Of a stretch of DNA of 11,695 nt, positions 1 to 5,606 are shown piece by piece; the stretch's first letter is position 1; each line of letters starts with the position of its first letter. Source of the DNA: Syntrophaceae bacterium UBA1163 (GTDB lineage: Bacteria; Desulfobacterota; BSN033; UBA1163); the NCBI GenBank assembly GCA_002311635.1, contig DBZJ01000018.1:1-11695 (forward strand), in the 5' to 3' direction. A program made the translations under genes and the position numbers. Below the pieces are notes generated by a model. The model did no database searches, was not told where the DNA came from, and worked only from the letters and a program-made list of their open reading frames with translations.

Positions 1-328
1 GCATAATGATCGACATTGGGAAAGGCAAGGAACTTGGGGCGTCCAGGGCTATCAACCTCGACCACAACAACAGAGACAGGCACTAAGGCAGCAAAGGCAA
101 CAGCAATATCAACAGCGGCCTGAGGTGCAGCAACATCGGCAGCAGAGACAACCTCAGGTTCAGCAGGCAAGACAACAACCTCAGGAGAAAGGTCAGCGGC
201 CAAAACAACAACCTCAGGAGAGAGGTCAGCAACCACAGAGACACGAGCAAAGACCTCAGGCTCAGCAACCCCAACACGCTCGGCCTCAAGGAAAACCTGG
301 AGGAGGGGAGGAAGAACATAAAAAGTAG
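1..328 (+). CDS. C-terminal part of a glutamine-rich, basic protein (5' end outside the window)
   Basis: The frame is open from base 2 to the TAG stop at 326-328 and gives 108 residues with no start needed, so the gene begins outside the window. After a short N-terminal part with aromatic residues (HNDRHW near the edge) the chain is dominated by Gln, Arg and Pro. It includes two near-identical units, QQPQEKGQ and QQPQERGQ, encoded by a 26-nt direct repeat (172-197 and 205-230) with one mismatch and a 33-nt period. It ends GGGEEEHKK. Low-complexity Q/R/P tails occur on exported and cell-surface-associated proteins of Gram-negatives, but no family can be named from this fragment. The complementary Leu-rich frame at 83-349 is a translation artefact of the same repeats. 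Confidence 0.55.
   Translation, partial: HNDRHWERQGTWGVQGYQPRPQQQRQALRQQRQQQYQQRPEVQQHRQQRQPQVQQARQQPQEKGQRPKQQPQERGQQPQRHEQRPQAQQPQHARPQGKPGGGEEEHKK
172..230 (+). repeat. Two 26-nt direct repeats inside the Q-rich gene
   Basis: The units at 172-197 and 205-230 differ at one position and are spaced by 33 nt, an exact multiple of three. They therefore add an 11-residue Q/P-rich unit without breaking the frame. This is most simply a within-gene tandem duplication. Confidence 0.6.
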
Positions 329-358
329 GAGGGCAAAAAGTGTACACAAGTTGCCCTC
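329..358 (+). terminator. Stem-loop right after the Q-rich gene, possible terminator
   Basis: An 8-bp perfect stem (GAGGGCAA at 329-336, TTGCCCTC at 351-358) starts at the base after the stop codon. The loop contains the palindrome GTGTACAC (340-347). There is no good T-run after it, so an intrinsic terminator is possible but not certain. An mRNA 3'-end stabilising hairpin is the alternative. Confidence 0.35.
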
Positions 359-655
359 TATACTATCTGTCGGCTAGAACAAGAAAACCATAATCGCCGA
401 CATTCAGGATTATTTTGGAATGAAGAGGAGTAGGATGTAGAAAGAATAATCAAGGGGGACAAGGCGAAACTGCTTTTTTTGTAGACTCGGAATTACGATA
501 TTGCAGAAATTGCGATCTGCTATATAATCGCTGTTTCCTATGCCTTGACAAAGTTGCGATTTGATATTCATATATTGGCTTGGGATGCATGATTTCTACC
601 TCTCAAAGTAGATTAAAATGCATGGACGAAATCCGTCGTCAGAAAGGAGTCGAAC
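359..655. other. Intergenic region with candidate promoters
   Basis: This stretch of about 300 bases holds no gene I can support. It is AT-rich in its second half. It has a perfect TATAAT at 523-528 preceded 16 nt upstream by a weak TTGCAG, and a TTGACA at 545-550. It most likely carries the promoter for the small membrane protein gene that starts at 656. Confidence 0.5.
545..573 (+). promoter_or_regulatory. Candidate sigma-70 promoter upstream of the lmo0937-like gene
   Basis: A perfect -35 box TTGACA (545-550) is followed after 17 nt by a poor TCATAT (568-573), and after 20 nt by the better but badly spaced TATATT (571-576). An alternative is TATAAT at 523-528 with weak TTGCAG at 501-506. 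One of these probably drives the downstream small genes; the sequence does not decide which. Confidence 0.35.
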
Positions 656-799
656 ATGCTTTGGACCATATGCGTGATTCTCTTGATTCTGTGGCTTCTG
701 GGATTGCTCACTGGCTACACGATGGGTGGGGTCATTCATATCCTGCTGGTCATCGCCATCATCGTCTTAGTGGTCCGACTTATTCAGGGACGAAGGTAA
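656..799 (+). CDS. lmo0937-family small membrane protein
   Basis: A 47-residue protein beginning MLWTICVILLILWLLGLLTG and ending VVRLIQGRR. It matches the lmo0937-family signature from memory: Met-Leu-Trp start, a first hydrophobic helix (about 3-18), the Gly/Tyr-containing turn YTMGG, a second helix (about 27-42) and a short basic tail. The start is supported by AAGGAG at 644-649, six bases before the ATG. The protein should sit in the inner membrane. Its biochemical role is unknown; relatives are very short and often lie near stress or envelope genes, as here. A longer TTG-initiated frame over the same bases in another phase is not credible. The gene is short enough to be missed by length-filtered annotation. 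Confidence 0.85.
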   Translation: MLWTICVILLILWLLGLLTGYTMGGVIHILLVIAIIVLVVRLIQGRR

Positions 800-952
800 T
801 GGTGACGATTTGGACCCTTGCCGGAGAAGGTGAGGTATCTGGAAAGGAAGAGTAACTGCAAATAGGCGAGAAAATTAAATGAGATAGAGATACAGAAAGC
901 CAGAAGCGCTCTCTGTTTCAGGAATAAAAACGCTTAAAAAGGAGGATTACAT

Positions 953-1111
953 ATGAAAAAAGTTTTATTGATTGTCATGTTGATCGTTGCAGTAGGATTG
1001 GCTGGGTGTCCACGTCGTCACGACGGTGACCGCCGTGATGAGGACCGCGGTCATGATCGAGACCGTGGTCACGGTGATGAACACCACGACCATGATAGCG
1101 AACACCGTTGA
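953..1111 (+). CDS. Small His/Asp/Arg-rich lipoprotein, putative metal-binding
   Basis: A 52-residue protein. Residues 1-18 are a lipoprotein signal (MKK, hydrophobic core, LAG) with the lipobox cysteine at position 19. The mature 34 residues are almost entirely Arg, His, Asp, Glu and Gly (for example HDRDRGHGDEHHDHD), an extremely hydrophilic, unstructured-looking tail with many possible metal ligands. The start is fixed by a strong GGAGG at 941-945, seven bases upstream of the ATG. The position after signal residue 19 is Pro, not Asp, so outer-membrane sorting by the usual Lol rule is expected. I infer divalent-metal binding or buffering in the periplasm from composition alone, plus the neighbouring Met/His-rich Spy-like gene. 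No named family recognised. Confidence 0.75.
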   Translation: MKKVLLIVMLIVAVGLAGCPRRHDGDRRDEDRGHDRDRGHGDEHHDHDSEHR

Positions 1112-1145
1112 TAGGGAGGGGTTACAAATTAAGAGAATACCGAGG

Positions 1146-1202
1146 TGGCTGGCAAGTGCCCCGGAAGGGCCGCCCAGTGCGCGACGGGGCACTTGCCAGC
1201 CA
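1146..1202. repeat. Perfect 18-bp inverted repeat (hairpin)
   Basis: The arm at 1146-1163 (TGGCTGGCAAGTGCCCCG) is exactly reverse-complementary to 1185-1202, with a 21-nt GC-rich spacer that contains the shorter palindrome GGGCCGCCC. It lies between the lipoprotein and the Spy-like gene. No T-run follows on either strand, so a classical intrinsic terminator is unlikely. A REP/MITE-like palindromic unit, an mRNA-processing or stabilising hairpin, or a small structured RNA are the alternatives. Confidence 0.75.
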
Positions 1203-1337
1203 AAGAAGAACACTCTGCTGAGAACTCGGAGCGTAGATCATGATGAAAGTGAAATCCAGGCGCTATACGCCAAGGATGTCGAAGGGGTTAATGACGTAAA
1301 TAATGTTTTTTACATCTCAGACAAATAGGAGGAAATT

Positions 1338-1844
1338 ATGAAAAAAATAGTACTTTCATTGTTGTTGACGGTTTTCTTTGCTGTGCCCGCTTTTTCACAG
1401 ACGATGGATATGCCCATGAAGGAGCATGGGGAAGGACATGGACAGATGATGGAATCCTGCAATTGCAATATGGACAAGATGGGCGATATGGCGGGCATGT
1501 GCATCGAACATGCAGATATGATGGGACTTACCGATGACCAGATCATGAAAATGAAGCCTGTGCATAGAGAAATGCAAAAAAAGCAGGCCCGATTCAAAGC
1601 TGACCTGAAGATTGCAGAGATCGAACTTATGGAAATCATGGAAGTGAAAGATTTTGACATAGAGAAGGCCGGCTTAGCAGCTAAAAAAATTGGAGAGATA
1701 AAAACAGCCCATCATCTGGAAATGCTAAAAGCCGTGAAAGAAATACGGACTATTTTGACGGACGAACAGTTTAAGAAAATGAAGAAGACGATGTCCATGA
1801 AGACGAATGAGAAAAAGCCGTCAAAGGGCATGATGAAGAAATAA
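1338..1844 (+). CDS. Spy/CpxP-like periplasmic protein, Met/His-rich
   Basis: 168 residues. A Sec signal peptide covers about 1-20 (MKK, hydrophobic core, AFS|Q). The mature N-terminus is packed with Met, His and Cys (MPMKEHGEGHGQMM; CNC at 41-43; C55), a typical soft-metal-binding composition. The rest is predicted helical and carries two LTxxQ-type motifs, LTDDQ (64-68) and LTDEQ (140-144), the hallmark of the Spy/CpxP/ZraP superfamily of periplasmic chaperones and metal-stress proteins. AGGAGG at 1327-1332 lies five bases before the ATG. The C-terminus is a Lys/Met-rich tail. I infer a periplasmic chaperone or metal-buffering role in envelope stress. Whether the signal is copper, zinc or unfolded protein cannot be read from the sequence, and no two-component regulator lies in the window. 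Confidence 0.8.
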   Translation: MKKIVLSLLLTVFFAVPAFSQTMDMPMKEHGEGHGQMMESCNCNMDKMGDMAGMCIEHADMMGLTDDQIMKMKPVHREMQKKQARFKADLKIAEIELMEIMEVKDFDIEKAGLAAKKIGEIKTAHHLEMLKAVKEIRTILTDEQFKKMKKTMSMKTNEKKPSKGMMKK

Positions 1845-1863
1845 TAATCAATAAAAGAAGGAC

Positions 1864-1891
1864 TTGACATGAAAGCGATACATTGTATATT
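1864..1891 (+). promoter_or_regulatory. Sigma-70-type promoter for the helical exported protein gene
   Basis: TTGACA (1864-1869), a 16-nt spacer, and TATATT (1886-1891) lie about 50 bases before the start codon at 1940. This is one of the best promoter matches in the window. It implies that the gene has its own transcript rather than relying on the Spy-like gene upstream. Confidence 0.6.
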
Positions 1892-1939
1892 TATAAATGA
1901 TATGAGGCACACACACTTCATCAGAAAGGAGAAATCATT

Positions 1940-2569
1940 ATGAATAAGAAATCTTTTTCAGTTTTGAGCTTGCTCATCATCGCTGTATTGATGGCCGCCA
2001 TTCCGGCGGTTTACGCAAAGACATCGCCTGGCGATATCACGGACAAGCCCGACAAGAACATGGCGAAAGCCCACGAGTCATTCGTCAAGGGAGACATAAA
2101 CAAGGCAGCCGAGTACATCCACAAGGCAGCGGCTTACGTGAAGAAGGAGGCGGACAAAGTCTCCCAGGACACCAAAGAGGGAGTGAAGAAAGCCGGTGAC
2201 GATCTGGACAAACTCGGGCAAGGCGTCAAGAAGGGCACCGTGAAGTCGGGCGACGAGCTGAAAATAACCTTTGCCAGGGTGGACCACGAGCTTGCCAAGG
2301 CCTGGTATAAGACCGCGGACGAGGCAAAGAAATCGGGCAAGGATGCGAGCCCTGCGCTTAAGAAGGCCGGTGAGGAATTAGAGGGCGCAGCCAAGTGGTC
2401 TGGCACCCAGCTGACAGAGGGTGCGCGGGCGTCCGTCGAAGCCGTCAAGAAGGCCGGTAAAGGCGTAGCGAAAGGCGCTAAGACGAGTGGCGAAGAAGTC
2501 GATAAATGGATTAAAGGCGTCGGCGAAGGCATCGAAGATGTAGGCCGCAAGCTACAAGAAGGCCGGTGA
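1940..2569 (+). CDS. Exported Lys-rich amphipathic-helix protein, LEA-like
   Basis: 209 residues with a clear Sec signal peptide (about 1-26, ending VYA|K). The mature protein is very rich in Lys, Ala, Glu, Asp and Gly, has no Cys, and contains recurring units around KKAG (GVKKAGDDLD, ALKKAGEELE, AVKKAGKGVA). This is the pattern of 11-residue-type amphipathic helices seen in LEA-like and apolipoprotein-like proteins. AAGGAG at 1926-1931 supports the ATG at 1940. It should be periplasmic or loosely membrane-associated. A protective or membrane-binding role under desiccation, salt or envelope stress is inference from composition and from its small-stress-gene neighbours. The gene ends in front of a strong terminator, so it closes this transcription unit. 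Confidence 0.75.
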   Translation: MNKKSFSVLSLLIIAVLMAAIPAVYAKTSPGDITDKPDKNMAKAHESFVKGDINKAAEYIHKAAAYVKKEADKVSQDTKEGVKKAGDDLDKLGQGVKKGTVKSGDELKITFARVDHELAKAWYKTADEAKKSGKDASPALKKAGEELEGAAKWSGTQLTEGARASVEAVKKAGKGVAKGAKTSGEEVDKWIKGVGEGIEDVGRKLQEGR

Positions 2570-2626
2570 CAAAAACCAATATTAATTGGTATAATTTCTG
2601 ACAGTTTACCTTACAGTTACATTAAG

Positions 2627-2667
2627 CAGACCCGCTGGGAACTTTTCGTCCCTGGCGGGTCTGTTTT
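2627..2667 (+). terminator. Rho-independent terminator
   Basis: A 9-bp perfect stem CAGACCCGC (2627-2635) / GCGGGTCTG (2655-2663) has a further inner GGGA/TCCC pairing and is followed by TTTT (2664-2667). It ends the left + strand gene block and lies between it and the - strand AsmA remnant. Confidence 0.85.
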
Positions 2668-2741
2668 GGGAATATGGTTACGCGAAGAACCTAATTTCGA
2701 AACATTTACCGGTAAGTGGACCGAAAGCCCCGCGGGGAGCT

Positions 2742-3334
2742 TCACTTGCCGAACAGCTTGTTGAATTCCTTGCCGGCGCCCTCCGTGACCTTGCCCACAA
2801 GGCCTTTTTTGACCCTAACCCCTTTTTTTGCGGCCTCAATGGCTGCCATGCATGAGTTTTCGTCACCCGAACTGCTTCCAACCAGTACTGCGGCAATGCC
2901 GACCGGCCCGAAGAGCATTACTCCGCCAATCGCCTTGCCAAAGATAATTGCAGTTTGGGTCGAATCAACAGCGAGCGAGGGATGGGCAAGCGTGCCGCCC
3001 AGTTTGAAAGGTCTCGTTAACTCGTCTAAACTTATTTCGAAGCGTTTAATCTTCGCCAGCTCGGGCTGCGACCCCCAGGATGCGTTCTGGAGGCTCACAT
3101 CCTTAACAACAAGCGCTGGGCTGGTGTGAATCCTATTTTGAGGCTGATGTCGCCACCCAACGTTAACTCCCGCCCCGTGTCATCCTTGACTGCGCGTGTA
3201 ATTTCCGGCTTCAGGCTATTATAATTGTAACTTAACAGGATCACGTAAACGGCCACACCAAACAGCACAATCGAGGCAAAAACAATCCCCAACGCCCATT
3301 TCCACTTCACCACAATCCATTCTTTCTCGCACAA
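2742..3334 (-). pseudogene. Decayed AsmA-family gene (frameshift plus internal deletion)
   Basis: Read on the - strand, residues 1-79 (start at 3334, or a GTG nine codons in) give a transmembrane anchor and the AsmA-type N-terminus: KWKWALGIV, then LKPEITRAVKDDTGRELTLGG and KIGFTPA. The frame then breaks. The homologous continuation (LVVKDVSLQNASWGSQPELAK) runs in the next frame to 2742. The break coincides with a perfect 5-bp tandem duplication (GCTGG twice on the + strand, 3115-3119 and 3120-3124); with one copy removed the family-like sequence FTPALVVKDV is restored. The second frame also jumps from KRFEISL directly to a C-terminal segment (DELTRPFKLGGT to the end), so the long beta-rich middle expected of an AsmA protein, several hundred residues, is missing. 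AsmA-like proteins act at the envelope, in outer-membrane assembly or lipid transport; this copy is probably non-functional. Confidence 0.8.
3115..3124. repeat. 5-bp tandem duplication causing the AsmA frameshift
   Basis: GCTGG occurs twice in direct succession (CCAGC on the coding strand). Removing one unit restores an uninterrupted AsmA-like frame across the break, so a slippage-type duplication is the simplest cause of the frameshift. Confidence 0.75.
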
Positions 3335-3489
3335 CCAAACCTAATTGTAATATGTTTTCTTCCCAGGACTTAGTCAAGTGATAGCCCTGTCATCTCTCAG
3401 GGTTGATCTGCACGATTGCATACAACTTCTCAACAGTATTGACCGCTCCCCGTTTCTATCAAAAATCGAGGTAAACGGTTTTTTCTATT

Positions 3490-4233
3490 CTAAACTCCCA
3501 GCAATCCTGTGATCACGAATATCAGCAGGAATCCCAAAAGCGTGAAGGCGATGGAAACCAGCGGGTCGTCCTTTTCATGAGCTTGCGGAAGCAGATCTGA
3601 AGACCCCAAATACAGGAATCCCCCGGCAAAGAAAGGCAAGAACAGTATGAGATAGTTCTCGGGGATCCTGATCACCAGGGTGAATAATACACCCAGCACG
3701 GGAGTAATGGCATCCACCAGGAGCATCTTGATCGAAGACCTCAAAGAGTTTCCCGCATTCAGCATAACGGTTACTGTATTAAGGCCGTCCGAAAAATCAT
3801 GGGCGATGACTGCAAATGCCACGATGATACCCACATGGAATTCCAGCTGGAATCCTATTCCGATGGCCAATCCGTCCATGAAGCTGTGAGCGGAAAGCTC
3901 CGTAGCCCCGAAAAACCCTCCCCTATGGTGATGCACGTTGGTACACGTCCCGTCGGGAAGGCAGATCCTGTGGACAGAAAAATAGCGTTCGAGTATGAGG
4001 AGGAATATAAACCCGACAGCGGCGACATACATCACCTTCTCAAGGGGTACCCCGGCTTTCGTAGCCAGCCTGAAGGCCTCCGGGAGGAGATCAAAGAAGG
4101 ACACGGCTATAAGAACCCCGGCCGCAAAAGCCGCAAGCATCCCGAATCTCTTCCTATACCGGACGGCGAACAAACCGCCAGCCAGTGTCGAAACAAATGT
4201 CAGCGCGCCGAAAATGATCGGAATTATGTTCAT
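3490..4233 (-). CDS. ZIP-family divalent metal transporter
   Basis: 247 residues with about eight hydrophobic segments, the usual size of bacterial ZIP proteins. The metal-site helices are recognisable: HSFMDGLAIGIGF (His116, Asp120) for helix IV and HDFSDGLNTV (His145, Asp149) for helix V, both Asp-type variants of the classical HxxPEG / HExPE motifs. The loop between helices III and IV holds two Cys and an HHH cluster (101-103), the variable metal-binding loop of the family. Helix II ends DLLPEAF. The product should import Zn, Fe or Mn into the cytoplasm; specificity cannot be called. The start ATG follows a modest GAGTG, and a TATAAT/TTGTAA promoter lies about 65 bases upstream. It is divergent from the Ku operon and upstream of the AsmA pseudogene on the same strand; no functional link to either is apparent. 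Confidence 0.88.
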   Translation of the reverse strand: MNIIPIIFGALTFVSTLAGGLFAVRYRKRFGMLAAFAAGVLIAVSFFDLLPEAFRLATKAGVPLEKVMYVAAVGFIFLLILERYFSVHRICLPDGTCTNVHHHRGGFFGATELSAHSFMDGLAIGIGFQLEFHVGIIVAFAVIAHDFSDGLNTVTVMLNAGNSLRSSIKMLLVDAITPVLGVLFTLVIRIPENYLILFLPFFAGGFLYLGSSDLLPQAHEKDDPLVSIAFTLLGFLLIFVITGLLGV

Positions 4234-4297
4234 GCATTCACTCGCTTTTGCCGGTGGCCATCATCATCCTTTGCCAACCGCCATGACGTTGACTGCC

Positions 4298-4327
4298 ATT
4301 ATAGTATAGAAGCAGGTCTTCTTACAA
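4298..4327 (-). promoter_or_regulatory. Sigma-70-type promoter for the ZIP transporter
   Basis: On the - strand, TTGTAA (4327-4322) and a perfect TATAAT (4303-4298) are separated by 18 nt. The predicted transcript would have a leader of roughly 60 bases before the ATG at 4233. Confidence 0.5.
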
Positions 4328-4420
4328 TCTTGTTGATGACGTAGGAGGCCCTTCATCCGGACCTGGCCTGATTGTTGTAGACCCGGAAACATCGGTATCC
4401 AAACCGCTGTATAAAGCTCA

Positions 4421-4436
4421 CGGACCTCACGGTCCG
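4421..4436. repeat. Short perfect palindrome before the ku promoter, possible operator
   Basis: CGGACC and GGTCCG form a 6-bp inverted repeat with a 4-nt centre, five bases upstream of the TTGACG box. Position suggests a regulator site, but a 6-bp palindrome can occur by chance and no regulator gene is present nearby. Confidence 0.25.
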
Positions 4437-4440
4437 AAGG

Positions 4441-4469
4441 TTGACGCCCGCATAACCCGTTACTATCTT
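4441..4469 (+). promoter_or_regulatory. Sigma-70-type promoter for the NHEJ operon
   Basis: TTGACG (4441-4446; 5 of 6), an ideal 17-nt spacer, and TATCTT (4464-4469; 4 of 6) lie about 85 bases before the ku1 ATG. It is the only good promoter match found before the operon, so all six downstream genes may depend on it. Confidence 0.5.
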
Positions 4470-4552
4470 TTAAGCAGAGGATTTTAATTGTCCCCTTTCG
4501 CCTGCAATGGAACTTACAAGAAAGAGGCACCCTAAAGAACCGAGGATTTGCA

Positions 4553-5332
4553 ATGGCGGGAGCAACGATCTGGAAAGGATATATCCATTTCAAGGACACG
4601 GACGTGGCCGTAAAGCTTCATAACGCGGTCAGGGAGGAGCGGATTCAGTTTCACCTCCTTCACAAGCGCGACAAGGTCAGACTGCGCCAGCAGATGATCT
4701 GTACGTATGAAAAACAGCCGGTGCCAGCGGAAGAACAGTGCAAAGGGTTTGAAGTGGAGGAAGGGAAGTATGTCATTGTCGACCCGGAGGAACTCGAACA
4801 GACCGCTCCTGAAAGCACCCGGATGATCGAGGTCCACGAATTCGTCAAAACCGAACAAATCGACCCCATCTTCCTTGATCGCCTCTACTATCTGGAGCCG
4901 GATAACCCGGAGATTCACGGAAAAGGATATAACGCGCTTGTCCGGGCCTTGAAGGAGATGGGTGTGGAGGGCATCTGCACGTGGACCATAAGAAAGCGGT
5001 CCTATCTCGGGGCCTTGCAGGCGCGCGGCAAGATGCTTCGCCTGAATGCGCTGCGGTATGCCGACGAAGTGGTTCCGGCGACGTCTCTCGGACTGCGAGA
5101 CGTTTCCTTGTCTGAAAAAGAATTGAAAATCGGGGGCCTTCTGATCGAAAAGTTGACCGCTCCTTTTGAGCCGCAGAAATTCGAAAACGAACATCAGAAG
5201 AAGCTGCAGGAGATGATCGAGAAGAAAGCCCGCGGAGAGAAAGTTGTGGTCTCAGCCCCCAGACGCCTGAAACCCACGGAATCAGACCAGCTGCTTCAGG
5301 CCCTCGAAGCGAGTCTGAAGAAAGCGGCGTGA
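4553..5332 (+). CDS. ku: Ku protein, paralogue 1 (NHEJ DNA end-binding)
   Basis: 259 residues, typical of bacterial Ku. It forms a ring on double-strand DNA ends and recruits LigD. Family signatures seen: the N-terminal IWKGYIHF strand, FHLLHKRD, the middle GKYVIVDPEELEQTAPES, the DPIFLDRLYYLEPD segment, and the YNALVRALKEMG helix. The C-terminus ends with the short conserved helix LLQALEASLKKAA, the kind of tail through which bacterial Ku contacts LigD, after a Lys/Arg-rich stretch (about 215-245). The ATG at 4553 follows GAGG (4542-4545) at seven bases. It is the first gene of the NHEJ operon. It is clearly divergent from the second Ku downstream, especially at the N-terminus and in the residue 35-65 region (it has CTYEKQPVPAE where Ku2 has CPKGETAVPPD). 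Confidence 0.93.
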   Translation: MAGATIWKGYIHFKDTDVAVKLHNAVREERIQFHLLHKRDKVRLRQQMICTYEKQPVPAEEQCKGFEVEEGKYVIVDPEELEQTAPESTRMIEVHEFVKTEQIDPIFLDRLYYLEPDNPEIHGKGYNALVRALKEMGVEGICTWTIRKRSYLGALQARGKMLRLNALRYADEVVPATSLGLRDVSLSEKELKIGGLLIEKLTAPFEPQKFENEHQKKLQEMIEKKARGEKVVVSAPRRLKPTESDQLLQALEASLKKAA

Positions 5333-5338
5333 GAGAAT

Positions 5339-5597
5339 AGAAAGTAAAGAGTACAAAGTACGAAGTACAAAGTGCAAGGTACAAAGAAGTACAAAGTACA
5401 AGATAGAAAGTACAAAGTACAAGATACAAAATACGAGGTAGAAAGTACAAACAAAGTATAAGGTAGAAGGCAACAAGCAGAAGGCAGAATGCAGGAGGCA
5501 GAAAGCAGAGAGTAGGAAGTGGAAAGTAAGGAGTAACCGGTAGAAGGTACAAAGTACAAGGTAGAAGGCAACAAGTGGAAAGTAGAAAGCAGAAGGA
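5339..5597. repeat. Array of about 37 degenerate 7-bp repeats between ku1 and ku2
   Basis: From six bases after the ku1 stop the + strand reads as an almost unbroken run of purine-rich heptads (AGAAAGT, ACAAAGT, ACGAAGT, AGAAGGC, GGAAAGT and so on; consensus roughly A-S-R-A-R-G-Y). There are only two phase slips, a 3-nt and a 4-nt extra piece, which together restore the phase. The first half is rich in ACAAAGT, the second in AGAAGGC/AGGAAGT. The last heptad (AGAAGGA) merges into the AGGAGG Shine-Dalgarno of ku2. The - strand of this array is open over long stretches and gives meaningless Leu/Tyr/Cys-rich translations. It has no spacer structure, so it is not a CRISPR array. Confidence 0.92.
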
Positions 5598-5606
5598 GGG
5601 CTGAAC

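Larger units (their letters stand above)
4234..4552. other. Divergent intergenic region between the ZIP transporter and the NHEJ operon
   Basis: No gene is supported in these 319 bases. The region holds two outward-facing promoter candidates (4298-4327 on the - strand, 4441-4469 on the + strand). Between them is a short perfect palindrome, CGGACC-TCAC-GGTCCG (4421-4436), that starts just five bases before the -35 box of the rightward promoter and could be an operator. Confidence 0.6.

Noticed and set aside
83..349. Leu-rich - strand frame of 88 codons
   Set aside because: It is the complement of the Gln/Arg-rich repeats (CAG/CAA read backwards gives Leu) and has no start signal.
580..855. 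91-codon + strand frame starting with TTG over the lmo0937-like gene
   Set aside because: It has no Shine-Dalgarno and no family-like sequence. The 47-aa frame in another phase has AAGGAG and a clear family match.
1026..1328. 100-codon + strand frame covering the lipoprotein tail and the 18-bp hairpin
   Set aside because: It overlaps the well-supported lipoprotein in another phase, includes the palindrome arms and has no Shine-Dalgarno.
2728..2746. CCCCGCGGGG palindrome at the stop of the AsmA remnant as a - strand terminator
   Set aside because: It overlaps the stop codon and is followed by only three T residues; too weak to call.
3450..3484. Possible intrinsic terminator (CCGTTT ... AAACGG then TTTTTT) on the + strand
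   Set aside because: The stem is only 6 bp with a 17-nt loop, and no + strand gene ends here; the neighbouring genes are on the - strand. Left out as unsupported.
5339..5597. CRISPR array or coding sequence
   Set aside because: Units are only 7 bp and contiguous with no unique spacers, and the + strand has many stops.
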